Positions 34,454-42,709 of a stretch of 64,000 nucleotides of DNA are shown in pieces. The translations under genes and the position numbers were made by a program. The DNA lies in the NCBI RefSeq assembly GCF_004331645.1, contig NZ_SJSK01000001.1:1178001-1242000 (forward strand), written 5' to 3'. This DNA comes from Pedobacter frigiditerrae (GTDB lineage: Bacteria; Bacteroidota; Bacteroidia; Sphingobacteriales; Sphingobacteriaceae). Within the stretch, counting starts at the first letter, position 1. Each line of letters opens with the position of its first letter. A model generated the notes under the pieces. That model searched no databases and was not told where the DNA came from. It worked only from the letters and a program-made list of their open reading frames with translations.

Positions 34454-36475
34454 TTAATTAAACTCATGAAGCCTTTCTTCAAGCCACTCCATAGCTCCCC
34501 TGAAGGACTGAAAATCTTGATCGGTTATTTTGCTTGCGTGGGCATCTCCTTTTCTTAAATGATTTATAAACGTTGCCTTAGCCTCAAAAACTTTTTCGTC
34601 TATTTCGAAAGTATTTCGGAAACATTTCTCCCAATGTTTCTTCATCAAATCAAATAATGTTTTTAAGTATATATTGTGTTTATTCGAATCATAAAATTCT
34701 GCGTATGGTTTGTTTTCGTGTTTTGAAATTTCTTTTGCACCATAGATTTCCTTAATAATTAACTTTTTCGCTTCAACTTCACCATAATTGGCCTTTAACG
34801 TGTTTCTAACATATTTTCTTAAAATAGGTTCAATCGTATTTCTTCTAACACTAATTTCATTTTGTTTTTCTTCGTTGGTAAGTCTGAGTCTCTTGTATTT
34901 GTTTTTTCTTGATAGATAGTCTTTGAGTGATTCAATTGAAAAGGAGTAATTTTCGTCATTTTTTTCGATTATACCATAATTTATTAAGTGTTTAATATAA
35001 TCAGGTGACGCATCTGCTAGACCCTTAAAAGTTTCGTTGTCTCCAATTGATAACCAAGTTAACATTTGAGCCTCATCAGGATACCAGTTATCTAAAACTT
35101 CCAAAACCATTTGTGCATATTTAATGAAACCTGATTCATCTTCGTAGAAAAGTTTCTTTAGATTTTCATATTCACTTTTATGTATATGGTGTGGTCTAGG
35201 TTTTACAGTTTTTCTATGTATAAAACTGCACATTTGCCTCATTAATAGGGGGTGGCCGCCAAAATCTTCGACGAGCCTAGCGCATGTTATTTCATCAAAT
35301 TTTAAACCCATATAGCCACCTAATTTATCTAGCATTTCCTTAGTTTGATTAAAATCAAATGGTGGTATGTAAATTGGTTGGAATTGCGCAAAAATTGGGT
35401 TATCTATTTTATTGACCGCTGATTGTTCAATGCATTTAGGATTAGTTCCAGTAATTAAGTAAGTCATAACATTAATCTGTCTCAACTTCTGATAAGTGCT
35501 TCTGATTATTTGCCAAAATTTGATGTAGCTATCTCCGTTCTTCCAATCCGAGCTAATCGAGCTTTCAAATGTGATGTGTTCTATTTCATCAAAAATTAAC
35601 AAAATGCTTTTTTTGCCGTTTTTATGATATATGGTTTTGATATCATCTAGAAAAAAATCTGATACAAATTCTAGCTTCTCATATCCTTTAATAAGTTTTA
35701 AGTCCTCATTTTTAACACTAGAAGACTTCCTAAGTTCATCTATAATGTATAGCAACGCTGTATTCCACTTTTTTAGGTGTAATGTCTGGCAATCGACAAA
35801 AACTGTTGTGGAATTCTTCCTGTCTAAAGCTCTTTCGATACCATAAAGAATCGATGTTTTTCCAGTTTTACGTAAACCAAAAATGCCTGCATTTTCAGAA
35901 GATAAGTGTTTGTTGACTAAGGTGTGAATCAAATCTCTCCTGCCAAAAAAGTACAAATCTTTCTTCAAGGGGTCTTGAATGCCAAATAAATCTCTGGAAT
36001 AAAAGTTCTGGCGAAATTTATTAATAAAATAATCTGGATCATTTGCTGACTCTTCTAGTTCGTGGTAAGAAAATGGCACAATAACTCTAGCTTCCTCGTT
36101 CGTCTTAAGGATAGAATTTAATTTTTGTTCAATATCGTTATCCTTGCTAATAATTACGCTACAGATTTCTTCTAATCTTAGCTCTTGAATATCATAATGT
36201 TCAATCGAATCTATAGATCTTGGCTGGAACGTATCATATGGGCTGAATGCGAAAACGACTTCCCTAGATATGTTGAAAGCTTGTTTAATCTTGGGGGATG
36301 GCTTCATTAACATTGCCTTATAGGCACTATTTGCAATAAAAATCTCATCTACTCTAGTGAGAAACCAATCATATTTAGTTAAAATATCTACCAGTTTTTT
36401 TTCTTGTAATGTTAATATAGATAAGTTAGCACCTATGCGCTTTCCTGGCCTAAATTCGGTTATATGGTTATCCAT
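34454..36475 (-). CDS. AAA/STAND-like ATPase with C-terminal HEPN-like RNase motif
   Basis: 673 residues. Residues 1-160 form a domain I do not recognise. The ATPase core follows: Walker A GLRKTGKTS (200-208), Walker B SILLIFDEIEH (Asp296-Glu297), sensor-like LITGTNP and a winged-helix stretch around 450-540. The C-terminus ends in FINHLRKGDAHASKIT, where Arg641-x4-His646 fits the R-x4-6-H motif of HEPN RNases (Swt1-like). This combination is typical of abortive-infection effectors that cleave RNA when a phage is sensed. The gene stands alone on the minus strand between the HNH set and the XRE operon; its trigger is unknown. Confidence 0.72.
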   Translation of the reverse strand: MDNHITEFRPGKRIGANLSILTLQEKKLVDILTKYDWFLTRVDEIFIANSAYKAMLMKPSPKIKQAFNISREVVFAFSPYDTFQPRSIDSIEHYDIQELRLEEICSVIISKDNDIEQKLNSILKTNEEARVIVPFSYHELEESANDPDYFINKFRQNFYSRDLFGIQDPLKKDLYFFGRRDLIHTLVNKHLSSENAGIFGLRKTGKTSILYGIERALDRKNSTTVFVDCQTLHLKKWNTALLYIIDELRKSSSVKNEDLKLIKGYEKLEFVSDFFLDDIKTIYHKNGKKSILLIFDEIEHITFESSISSDWKNGDSYIKFWQIIRSTYQKLRQINVMTYLITGTNPKCIEQSAVNKIDNPIFAQFQPIYIPPFDFNQTKEMLDKLGGYMGLKFDEITCARLVEDFGGHPLLMRQMCSFIHRKTVKPRPHHIHKSEYENLKKLFYEDESGFIKYAQMVLEVLDNWYPDEAQMLTWLSIGDNETFKGLADASPDYIKHLINYGIIEKNDENYSFSIESLKDYLSRKNKYKRLRLTNEEKQNEISVRRNTIEPILRKYVRNTLKANYGEVEAKKLIIKEIYGAKEISKHENKPYAEFYDSNKHNIYLKTLFDLMKKHWEKCFRNTFEIDEKVFEAKATFINHLRKGDAHASKITDQDFQSFRGAMEWLEERLHEFN

Positions 36476-36609
36476 TTATCAGCTTTTTAATTTAGCTTTT
36501 CTTTAATTTATTATTACCTGTCAGCAAATATTTTTTTGCTGTCAAGCTTTTTCCACTTCGTAGGGTAGTCATTCCTAGTAATGCAGTCTTTTCAGTTCTC
36601 ACTTAGCTT

Positions 36610-36816
36610 TCAACCAACAGTATTCTTCTTTTTACTTCTCACATAAAAAGTTAAGATGAGATATACACCCGCAAAATATGCTAAGGTGATAACATCATAG
36701 TTTGCACCTCTGGGTCTATTTGGCTCACCAGTAGAAATAAATATTGCTTCTCGCAATACACCTCCTAACAGGAGAGCTATAACTATGCGTACCCAAGCTT
36801 TTTCTAAGTGCCTCAT
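36610..36816 (-). CDS. Small membrane protein with two transmembrane segments
   Basis: 68 residues. Two hydrophobic stretches (WVRIVIALLLGGVLREAIFI and ITLAYFAGVYLILTFYV) and a basic tail (RSKKKNTVG). It resembles PsiE-like small inner-membrane proteins only in shape. The start overlaps the ORF6N gene's stop by 4 bases, so it is translated with it; an XRE regulator heads the operon. Role unknown. Confidence 0.6.
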   Translation of the reverse strand: MRHLEKAWVRIVIALLLGGVLREAIFISTGEPNRPRGANYDVITLAYFAGVYLILTFYVRSKKKNTVG

Positions 36817-37397
36817 CTGTTTTGTGAGTTTGTTTTTTTCTCTTTGTTAATCTTATAACCAATCTCTTTTCTTTCAACTGTTACTTGTTCCTTCTTCTCA
36901 CCAAGTTCATCTAGGTAATTAAAGACAAGTTCTATGTTCTTGCTTTGGTTGGTGTGCATTTCAGCGTGTTTCTGCAATATGGTTTTGATTTCTGCTATTT
37001 CTAATCTTAGTTCTGTATTGTCTGTTAATAGCTGTCTTATCTTAGTGAAAACCCTAATGATCTGTATATTCACTTGTATAGCTTGTTTACTGCTAAGCAC
37101 ACTGGATAACATGGCGACCCCTTGTTCTGTAAATGCGAATGGTTTAGCACCTCCAAATGATTTCTTGTCTGGTATCACAGATTGTGATACCATCTCATCT
37201 AGCTCTTCCTCTCTAACTTCGAACATAAAGTCTTCTGGGAAGCGATCTATGTTCCGCCTTACTGCTTGTTTTAATACTCTAGTCTCCACCCCGTAAAGTA
37301 TTGCCAAATCCCTATCGAGCATAACTTTCTGAGCACGTACCAAATAAATTTGGTTCATGACAATTTCATCTGGTAGGCCAATTTCTTTTATGGACAT
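36813..37397 (-). CDS. ORF6N-domain protein (KilA-N-associated, antirepressor-like)
   Basis: 194 residues. IYLVRAQKVMLDRDLAILYG, then AVRRNIDRFPEDFMFEV and FAFTEQGVAMLSSVLSS are the ORF6N domain (residues ~10-105), common in phage antirepressors and small bacterial regulators. A coiled-coil C-terminal part (~115-190) follows. It is the middle gene of a three-gene operon (XRE, ORF6N, membrane protein) with 5-base and -4-base spacing. Likely DNA-binding. Confidence 0.88.
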   Translation of the reverse strand: MSIKEIGLPDEIVMNQIYLVRAQKVMLDRDLAILYGVETRVLKQAVRRNIDRFPEDFMFEVREEELDEMVSQSVIPDKKSFGGAKPFAFTEQGVAMLSSVLSSKQAIQVNIQIIRVFTKIRQLLTDNTELRLEIAEIKTILQKHAEMHTNQSKNIELVFNYLDELGEKKEQVTVERKEIGYKINKEKKTNSQNR

Positions 37398-37402
37398 AGC
37401 TT

Positions 37403-37642
37403 TTACTTTTTAGGTTTAAACCCCTCAACCTTACTCTCGCTCCAATCACTAGGATTTAGCAATTCTCTTATGTCTACTCTTAAAAATTCCGCTATCTTAT
37501 TTAAATCATCTACTGAAGGCTGCCTATGATTATTTGTCCATCTAGAAACTGTCTGCTCAGATTTGTTCACAAGCTTTGCTATTTCTCTATTGTAAACGTC
37601 TTTTTCAATTAATACTTCCGCTAGCCGATTAATTTTCTTCAT
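37403..37642 (-). CDS. XRE-family HTH regulator
   Basis: 79 residues, a single HTH domain: RLAEVLIEKDVYNREIAKLV, then NKSEQTVSRWTNNHRQPSVD, then LNKIAEFLRVDIRELLN. This is a small Xre/Cro-type repressor. It heads the operon with the ORF6N gene. A 9-bp inverted repeat (AAAAAGTTT and AAACTTTTT, 37663-37693) just upstream of its start is a likely operator for autorepression. Confidence 0.85.
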   Translation of the reverse strand: MKKINRLAEVLIEKDVYNREIAKLVNKSEQTVSRWTNNHRQPSVDDLNKIAEFLRVDIRELLNPSDWSESKVEGFKPKK

Positions 37643-37662
37643 TTAAATCAAAAAATAATTCT

Positions 37663-37693
37663 AAAAAGTTTATCGTTTAATGAGAAACTTTTT
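37663..37693. promoter_or_regulatory. Operator candidate for the XRE regulator
   Basis: AAAAAGTTT (37663-37671) and AAACTTTTT (37685-37693) are exact inverted repeats separated by 13 bases, starting 20 bases upstream of the XRE gene's ATG on its transcript side. Spacing and dyad symmetry suit a dimeric HTH repressor. Confidence 0.6.
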
Positions 37694-37799
37694 GTAATAT
37701 TGTTTTATTAATAGCGACAAATAGAAGAGGGGTAAAACCTTGCTTTTTACGATGTCACTCATGAACGAAACCGCTAATTTCCACATGAGCCGATCGTGC

Positions 37800-37942
37800 G
37801 TTCGCCTTTTTATTGAGTTTTGCTATCTTCGTGATATCATATTCAATAAGGCGAACCTCGTGTCAGTCTTTTGTGGAACTCAAACTACAGTTTGAGTGGT
37901 TCTTAGCGGTACCAGTTCAAAAGCATTGAGGTTCGCCTTATT
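37800..37942. repeat. Three-arm inverted repeat with alternative pairing
   Basis: Arm A GTTCGCCTTTTTATTGA (37800-37816), arm B TCAATAAGGCGAACCTC (37843-37859) and arm C GAGGTTCGCCTTATT (37928-37942). B pairs with C over 15 exact bases and with A over 14 bases with a 3-base bulge, so A and C compete for B. A further perfect hairpin lies between B and C: ACTCAAAC-TACA-GTTTGAGT. This is the layout of an RNA attenuator or a palindromic element. Confidence 0.55.
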
Positions 37943-38015
37943 GGTCTTTAACCAATTCGGTTTATTTCTTTTGCCTTGGGTACCCATCGTTTTACATAAC
38001 CAAATACCTAACCTA

Positions 38016-38123
38016 ATGAAAACGAAAAAACCAAATGTTTCCCATTACCAGCAGCCGGTTCGGTTGTTGCGTAATTATTCCCTTTTACTCCTTATAAAGA
38101 ACGTGATCTGTTCTCCATCGTAG
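38016..38123 (+). CDS. Possible small ORF (35 codons)
   Basis: ATG at 38016 opens MKTKKPNVSHYQQPVRLLRN and stops at 38123. The frame is open upstream without a better start. An inverted repeat GGCTGGT/ACCAGCC (38166-38172, 38224-38230) followed by CTTTAGTTTTT lies downstream and may end the transcript. No family recognised; the ORF may be chance. Confidence 0.25.
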   Translation: MKTKKPNVSHYQQPVRLLRNYSLLLLIKNVICSPS

Positions 38124-38387
38124 CACGCTAGAAATTCAAAAATTAAAATAGGCCAATAAAAAAGAGGCTGGTGCGAATTGAGAGCGCTTCAGTTCTTTAG
38201 ATCGGTTTACATTTAGTTTTTGTACCAGCCCTTTAGTTTTTAAAGCTAAAGGTGTAATACGATGGTTTGTTGCTATCCCAAGGTAAACATCTTTTTGCTA
38301 TAAAACTATACGGTTTTCCGTAAACTGCTTTGAAATAGGTGGTAAGGGCTGGTTTTTGTTTAAATATTTTTCAACAACTAAAAAATA

Positions 38388-38531
38388 ATGAGAAAACTGG
38401 CTCAGAATGTAAAAGAAGTGAACATTTTCACAGTTAGTGGGAAAGTTGGCGTCGCTGTTTTTTCTGCATTGGTAGCTCCAAATGTTACTCAAAAACAGCT
38501 GTTTGCACTCATCATTGGCAAGCCAGTTTGA
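38388..38531 (+). CDS. Possible small ORF (47 codons)
   Basis: ATG at 38388, reading MRKLAQNVKEVNIFTVSGKV and ending in ALIIGKPV. It has a balanced amino-acid composition and is followed at once by a terminator-like inverted repeat (38540-38626). Its two ends carry AAACTGGCT (38394) and AGCCAGTTT (38521), an exact inverted repeat, so the mRNA would fold end to end. Might be a tiny gene or part of a structured RNA. Confidence 0.3.
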   Translation: MRKLAQNVKEVNIFTVSGKVGVAVFSALVAPNVTQKQLFALIIGKPV

Positions 38532-38539
38532 AAGGTCTT

Positions 38540-38626
38540 AAGCGGGAACAAGAATGTAGGTTGTTAGTGGTTAATAAATCAATTCCCCTTTTTCTTATGA
38601 GGTAAAGGTGTTCCCGCTTTTTTTAG
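38540..38626 (+). terminator. Long-loop intrinsic terminator candidate
   Basis: AAGCGGGAACA (38540-38550) and TGTTCCCGCTT (38609-38619) are exact inverted repeats; a run of T follows (TTTTTTAG). The 58-base loop is long for a terminator but the T-run and position after the 47-codon ORF fit plus-strand termination. Confidence 0.45.
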
Positions 38627-38695
38627 GGCTGTGCTAATGGGATAGATAGCCCAATGCACAGGCTGGCCTCGGCTCACCGCCACCGAGGGCTCTTT

Positions 38696-38715
38696 CTTTT
38701 GGCTTGATCCAAAAG
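38696..38715. repeat. Common intergenic hairpin (CTTTTGG-CTTGAT-CCAAAAG)
   Basis: Perfect 7-bp stem with 6-base loop, embedded in a tract (GGCTCTTTCTTTTGG and AAAAGTAACCAAAAAATC) that I recall as a widespread intergenic sequence in Sphingobacteriaceae. Its role is not known. Confidence 0.45.
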
Positions 38716-38938
38716 TAACCAAAAAATCAAGGCTGCACTAAATTCTCTAAAAATCAAAAGTCTGAACCTAAAATAAAAGAACTCGCTTCGCTCAAACAGC
38801 TTTTATTTCTTTACGGTTCTTCCTAATGATTTTTTAACGAGAATTTACTGAGGCCATTGCTGGGCGGTTAGCATAGTTCAAGGATAAAGGAACTAATAGA
38901 AAAGGACCAAAAACCAAGAAAAACAAATTTTACTACCT

Positions 38939-39523
38939 ATGAAAAAAACAACGATAATATGCGTAATGGCATTGTCATGCCTAAATTTTTTTGCCGAGGC
39001 GCAAGAGATGAAACCGCTAAACCTTGGTCAAAAAATACCAGCAACAACCTTAAACCAAAACTATCCCGTACTTGGCACAGCTACCAAACAGCATGATAGC
39101 CTAAACCTAAGCCAGTTTAAGGGCAAATTAATCTTATTAGACTTTTGGGCCACTTGGTGTACCAATTGTATCTATAAATTCGATTTGCTCGGTCAATTGC
39201 AAGAAAAGTATAAAACACAGTTCCAAGTGGTTTTGGTGAATGCCAAATACACAAAAGATACACCCGAGCGCATGAGAGGAATCTTATCGGGAGAGAAAGC
39301 CCCTTTCATTAAAGCTAACCTAACAACCATATATAACGATACGGTGTTGTACAAGCTTTTTCCGCACAGTTACCTGCCACACTATGTTTGGCTAGGCGCA
39401 AAAGGAGAAGTATTGGCCATAACTGGTGCCGAAATGATAAACGAACAGACCATTGAACATTATCTTGCTGACATTAAAGACGAGAATAATAAAGCGCAGG
39501 CAGAGCTTACCAATAAGCCATGA
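38939..39523 (+). CDS. TlpA-like thioredoxin-family protein
   Basis: 194 residues. Signal peptide MKKTTIICVMALSCLNFFAEA, then a thioredoxin fold with ILLDFWATWCTNCIYKF (Cys74-x2-Cys77). The stretch SYLPHYVWLGAKGEVL supplies the cis-Pro side of the active site. It is probably periplasmic and handles disulfides of exported proteins. It is the first gene of a three-gene operon with SusC- and SusD-like genes; its stop overlaps the SusC start by 4 bases (ATGA). TlpA-SusC-SusD groups recur in this phylum. Confidence 0.88.
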   Translation: MKKTTIICVMALSCLNFFAEAQEMKPLNLGQKIPATTLNQNYPVLGTATKQHDSLNLSQFKGKLILLDFWATWCTNCIYKFDLLGQLQEKYKTQFQVVLVNAKYTKDTPERMRGILSGEKAPFIKANLTTIYNDTVLYKLFPHSYLPHYVWLGAKGEVLAITGAEMINEQTIEHYLADIKDENNKAQAELTNKP

Positions 39524-42500
39524 AGAAGTTAATCACCATCTGCCTGATCATATTTGGCCTTGCCGCAAATGCACAACAGAACCAGTTCCACGTCTATAGC
39601 CTGCCAGATACCGTGCCCATTAGTGGGGCAAGCATCAACGTAGTTGGGAAACAGCCGCTTACTAGCGGCAACAATGGGCAGTTCATGTTAAATTACCCAA
39701 CTGGCACTTATCAGGTACAGATCAAATATATGGGTTATGTTTCCATTAACACCACCATTACCTTGCCCAGCAAGAGCCTAAATTTTTACCTACTGCCCAG
39801 CTTAAACATACTGCAGGAAGTAGCCATTAACACAGGTTACCAAACCTTGGCCAAAGAAAGGGCTACGGGGTCGTTCGTTACCATTAGCAACAAGCAGCTC
39901 AACGAGCAAATGAGTACCGATATCATCAGTAGGCTCGAGGCGGTAGCCAATGGTATCACTGTCGATAAAAGGTCGAGCTCACTTGGTAACCTGATGGTAA
40001 GAGGGCTTAGCACGATCTCCGGACCAAGAACACCCTTAATTATCTTGGATAATTTTCCATATCAGGGAGATTTGCAGAACATTAACCCAAATGATATTGA
40101 AAGCATAACGATCCTGAAAGATGCCGCTGCAGCCTCAATCTGGGGAAGCAGGGCAGGCAATGGCGTAATTGTCTTGACCTCTAAAAAGGCCAAGACGGGC
40201 GAGGCTTTGGCAATTGATGTTAATGCCAATTGGAGTGTTGTAGAAAAACCCAACCTATTTACCATGAAACAATTGGATGCTGCTTCATTCATGGAGGTAG
40301 AACAAATGTTATATGATAAGGGCTATTATACCAGTAAAATCAATGCCGTTGCCAAGGCAGCCCTCTCGCCATTTGTAGAACTATTGCTGGCAAAAACGAG
40401 AGGCCAAATTGATGCCGCAGGTTTTGAGGCCATGGCAAGTACAATGCGGCAAACTGATATCAGGGAAGAACTGCTTCAGCTCAATTATGGAAAGGCAATT
40501 AAGCAGCAATATAGCATCAGCTTAAGAGGTAGCGCCGATCGAATAAATTGGAATGTGTTAGCCGGATATGACAATAACCGATCTGATCTAGGCGGTTTAG
40601 ATTCTAGGTTAAACCTAATGAGTAGGAATACGCTAAAAATCACAAAAAAGCTAGAGCTAGATTTTAGTCTCGCCTATACCAAAAATAATGGAGCGCCCGG
40701 TAAGGTAGGTTATGGTGATTTGGCCTCTACTGGTGGGGTCACTTACCCTTATTTGCGTTTGTTAGATGATCAAGGCAATCCTGTTTCGGTAGCCAAGGGT
40801 TATTCCCTTTCTTATTTAAACACCCTTAACCAAACCGTATTTGGCAATTGGAATTACTATCCAATTAACGATTACCTGAATAATAACATCAGCAATGCAT
40901 CGAGTGATTTATTGGGGAATGTAAGTTTACGTTATCAAGTACTCCCCTCATTAAGTGTTAGGGCCTATTACCAAGCAGAAAAGCAGGTAGAGCAAGCTAA
41001 AAGTATTTACGGCACAAACAGTTACATGGTGCGCAACATGGTAAATACGTTTACCCAGATTGGTAGCAACGGAGAGGTAACAAGGATTATCCCCATAGGG
41101 GAAATACTAGATCAGACCCAAGTTAGCCTAAATGCCCAGAGCTTTCGTTCGCAGGTTAATTACGACAAACAATGGAACAAGCATACCGTAAATGCCCTGG
41201 CTGGATGGGAGTTTAGCGAGAATAAGACAGAGGGAGATGGGTTTAGGGTATATGGCTATAGTGATGAACGCTTAACAAATGTAGGCATGAACATGGCCAC
41301 CACTTATCCAAATTATATCAGCAAAACCATGAGTTACCTAGACCAAGGCCCCAATAACCTAACCAGTAAGCTGAATAGGTTTGTTTCACTTTATGCCAAT
41401 TTGGGTTATGGATTCGATGATAAATACCTGTTCTCAGCAAGCATGAGAAAGGATGCCTCTAACATTTACGGGGTAGCAACAAACGAGAAATGGAAACCAT
41501 TATGGTCAGTGGGAGCAGGCTGGGTAATCGGTAGAGAATCCTTTTATAAAGTGCCATGGTTGCCTTATCTAAAACTAAGGGGAAGTTACGGTTATAGCGG
41601 TAATGTAGATTTAAGTAAAAGCTCCCTAACAACCATTGTTGGTGGTACAACGTCAGCATTTACCAATACGGGGATAGCTAGGTTCGGTCAGTTTAGCAAC
41701 CCATCGTTAAGGTGGGAAAAGGTTGGCACCACCAATATCGCCATAGATTTCGCCCTGGTAAATCAACGCATCAAGGGTAGCATAGAGGTTTATCACAAAA
41801 AAGCAGTTGACCTTTATGGAACGAGCTTGGTTGATTATACGGCTATTGCGGCCACTAGCATCACTAAAAATGTAGCCAGCATAAGGGCAAGGGGTTTAGA
41901 TGTTTCATTGAATACCGTTAACACGACTGGTGCATTTAAATGGACTACAGACCTGAACTTTAACCTATATAAGGATGAGGTAAAAGCATATTATTTGGCA
42001 AGCGTACAGGGAAGTCAGTTTGTTGGCAATGGTACAATCGGCACCCCTCTAATTGGCTATCCCGTGTATGGCGTGTTTTCCTATCAATGGGCTGGCCTAG
42101 ACCCTACAAATGGAAACCCACGGGGCTATTATAAGGGCGAGGTCTCTAGCGATTATAACCTGCTTACTGGTGCAGATGTTAGCGTAAAGGATTTAGTGTA
42201 CAATGGCCCGGCATTCCCAACCATGTTTGGTAACTTGGGTAACACCTTCAGCTACAAAGGTTTTAGTGCAACCGCAAGGTTTACCTATAAATTGGGACAC
42301 TACTTTAGGCCAAATAGCATTAATTATTCTAATTTATTTGCATCAAATGTGGGTCATCCAGACTATCTGAAGAGGTGGCAAAAACCAGGTGATGAATTAG
42401 TTACCAATGTACCCTCTTTGGTTTACCCTGCGGTAAGCAGGAGGGATGCTTTTTACAATTATGCAGGCGTAGCGGTATTGAAGGGTGATAACGTACGTTT

Positions 42501-42699
42501 GGCCTATATTTCTATAGGTTATGAGTTAAAACGCGAATGGCTAAACAAGCTCCCTTTTAAATCTATACAGCTGCAAGCTAACGCAAGCAATCTTGGCGTT
42601 ATTTGGACGGCCAATAAACAAGGCATTGATCCAGATTACCGAGATAACCAAATACTACCAAGCAAATACTTCTCACTTGGAATACGTTGTACACTCTAA
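39520..42699 (+). CDS. SusC/RagA-family TonB-linked outer-membrane transporter
   Basis: 1059 residues. Signal peptide MKKLITICLIIFGLAANAQ, then a carboxypeptidase-D regulatory-like domain (ISGASINVVGKQPLTSGNNG), a plug domain (RATGSFVTISNKQLNEQ through ILKDAAAASIWGSRAGNGVI, residues ~110-240) and the beta-barrel ending in YFSLGIRCTL. It would import a ligand with its SusD partner, using TonB energy. No FecR/sigma gene and no glycosidase is adjacent, so the ligand (glycan, peptide or metal complex) is not indicated. Confidence 0.95.
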   Translation: MKKLITICLIIFGLAANAQQNQFHVYSLPDTVPISGASINVVGKQPLTSGNNGQFMLNYPTGTYQVQIKYMGYVSINTTITLPSKSLNFYLLPSLNILQEVAINTGYQTLAKERATGSFVTISNKQLNEQMSTDIISRLEAVANGITVDKRSSSLGNLMVRGLSTISGPRTPLIILDNFPYQGDLQNINPNDIESITILKDAAAASIWGSRAGNGVIVLTSKKAKTGEALAIDVNANWSVVEKPNLFTMKQLDAASFMEVEQMLYDKGYYTSKINAVAKAALSPFVELLLAKTRGQIDAAGFEAMASTMRQTDIREELLQLNYGKAIKQQYSISLRGSADRINWNVLAGYDNNRSDLGGLDSRLNLMSRNTLKITKKLELDFSLAYTKNNGAPGKVGYGDLASTGGVTYPYLRLLDDQGNPVSVAKGYSLSYLNTLNQTVFGNWNYYPINDYLNNNISNASSDLLGNVSLRYQVLPSLSVRAYYQAEKQVEQAKSIYGTNSYMVRNMVNTFTQIGSNGEVTRIIPIGEILDQTQVSLNAQSFRSQVNYDKQWNKHTVNALAGWEFSENKTEGDGFRVYGYSDERLTNVGMNMATTYPNYISKTMSYLDQGPNNLTSKLNRFVSLYANLGYGFDDKYLFSASMRKDASNIYGVATNEKWKPLWSVGAGWVIGRESFYKVPWLPYLKLRGSYGYSGNVDLSKSSLTTIVGGTTSAFTNTGIARFGQFSNPSLRWEKVGTTNIAIDFALVNQRIKGSIEVYHKKAVDLYGTSLVDYTAIAATSITKNVASIRARGLDVSLNTVNTTGAFKWTTDLNFNLYKDEVKAYYLASVQGSQFVGNGTIGTPLIGYPVYGVFSYQWAGLDPTNGNPRGYYKGEVSSDYNLLTGADVSVKDLVYNGPAFPTMFGNLGNTFSYKGFSATARFTYKLGHYFRPNSINYSNLFASNVGHPDYLKRWQKPGDELVTNVPSLVYPAVSRRDAFYNYAGVAVLKGDNVRLAYISIGYELKREWLNKLPFKSIQLQANASNLGVIWTANKQGIDPDYRDNQILPSKYFSLGIRCTL

Positions 42700-42709
42700 A
42701 TTCGAAAAA

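Larger units (their letters stand above)
37694..38938. other. Structured intergenic region, no large gene
   Basis: 1.2 kb between the divergent XRE operon and the TlpA-SusC-SusD operon. It contains a three-armed inverted-repeat block (37800-37942), two short plus-strand ORFs (35 and 47 codons), three more long-range inverted repeats (38166/38224, 38394/38521, 38540/38609), and a repeated-looking tract with CTTTTGG/CCAAAAG at 38696-38715. No protein family was recognised. Confidence 0.6.

Noticed and set aside
37896..38123. 75-codon open frame in the structured region
   Set aside because: Its 5' half is the inverted-repeat arm; only the last 35 codons from 38016 are kept as a weak candidate.
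37800..38626. Retron or CRISPR-like element
   Set aside because: No reverse transcriptase or cas gene nearby and no regular repeat-spacer pattern; the arms are inverted, not direct.
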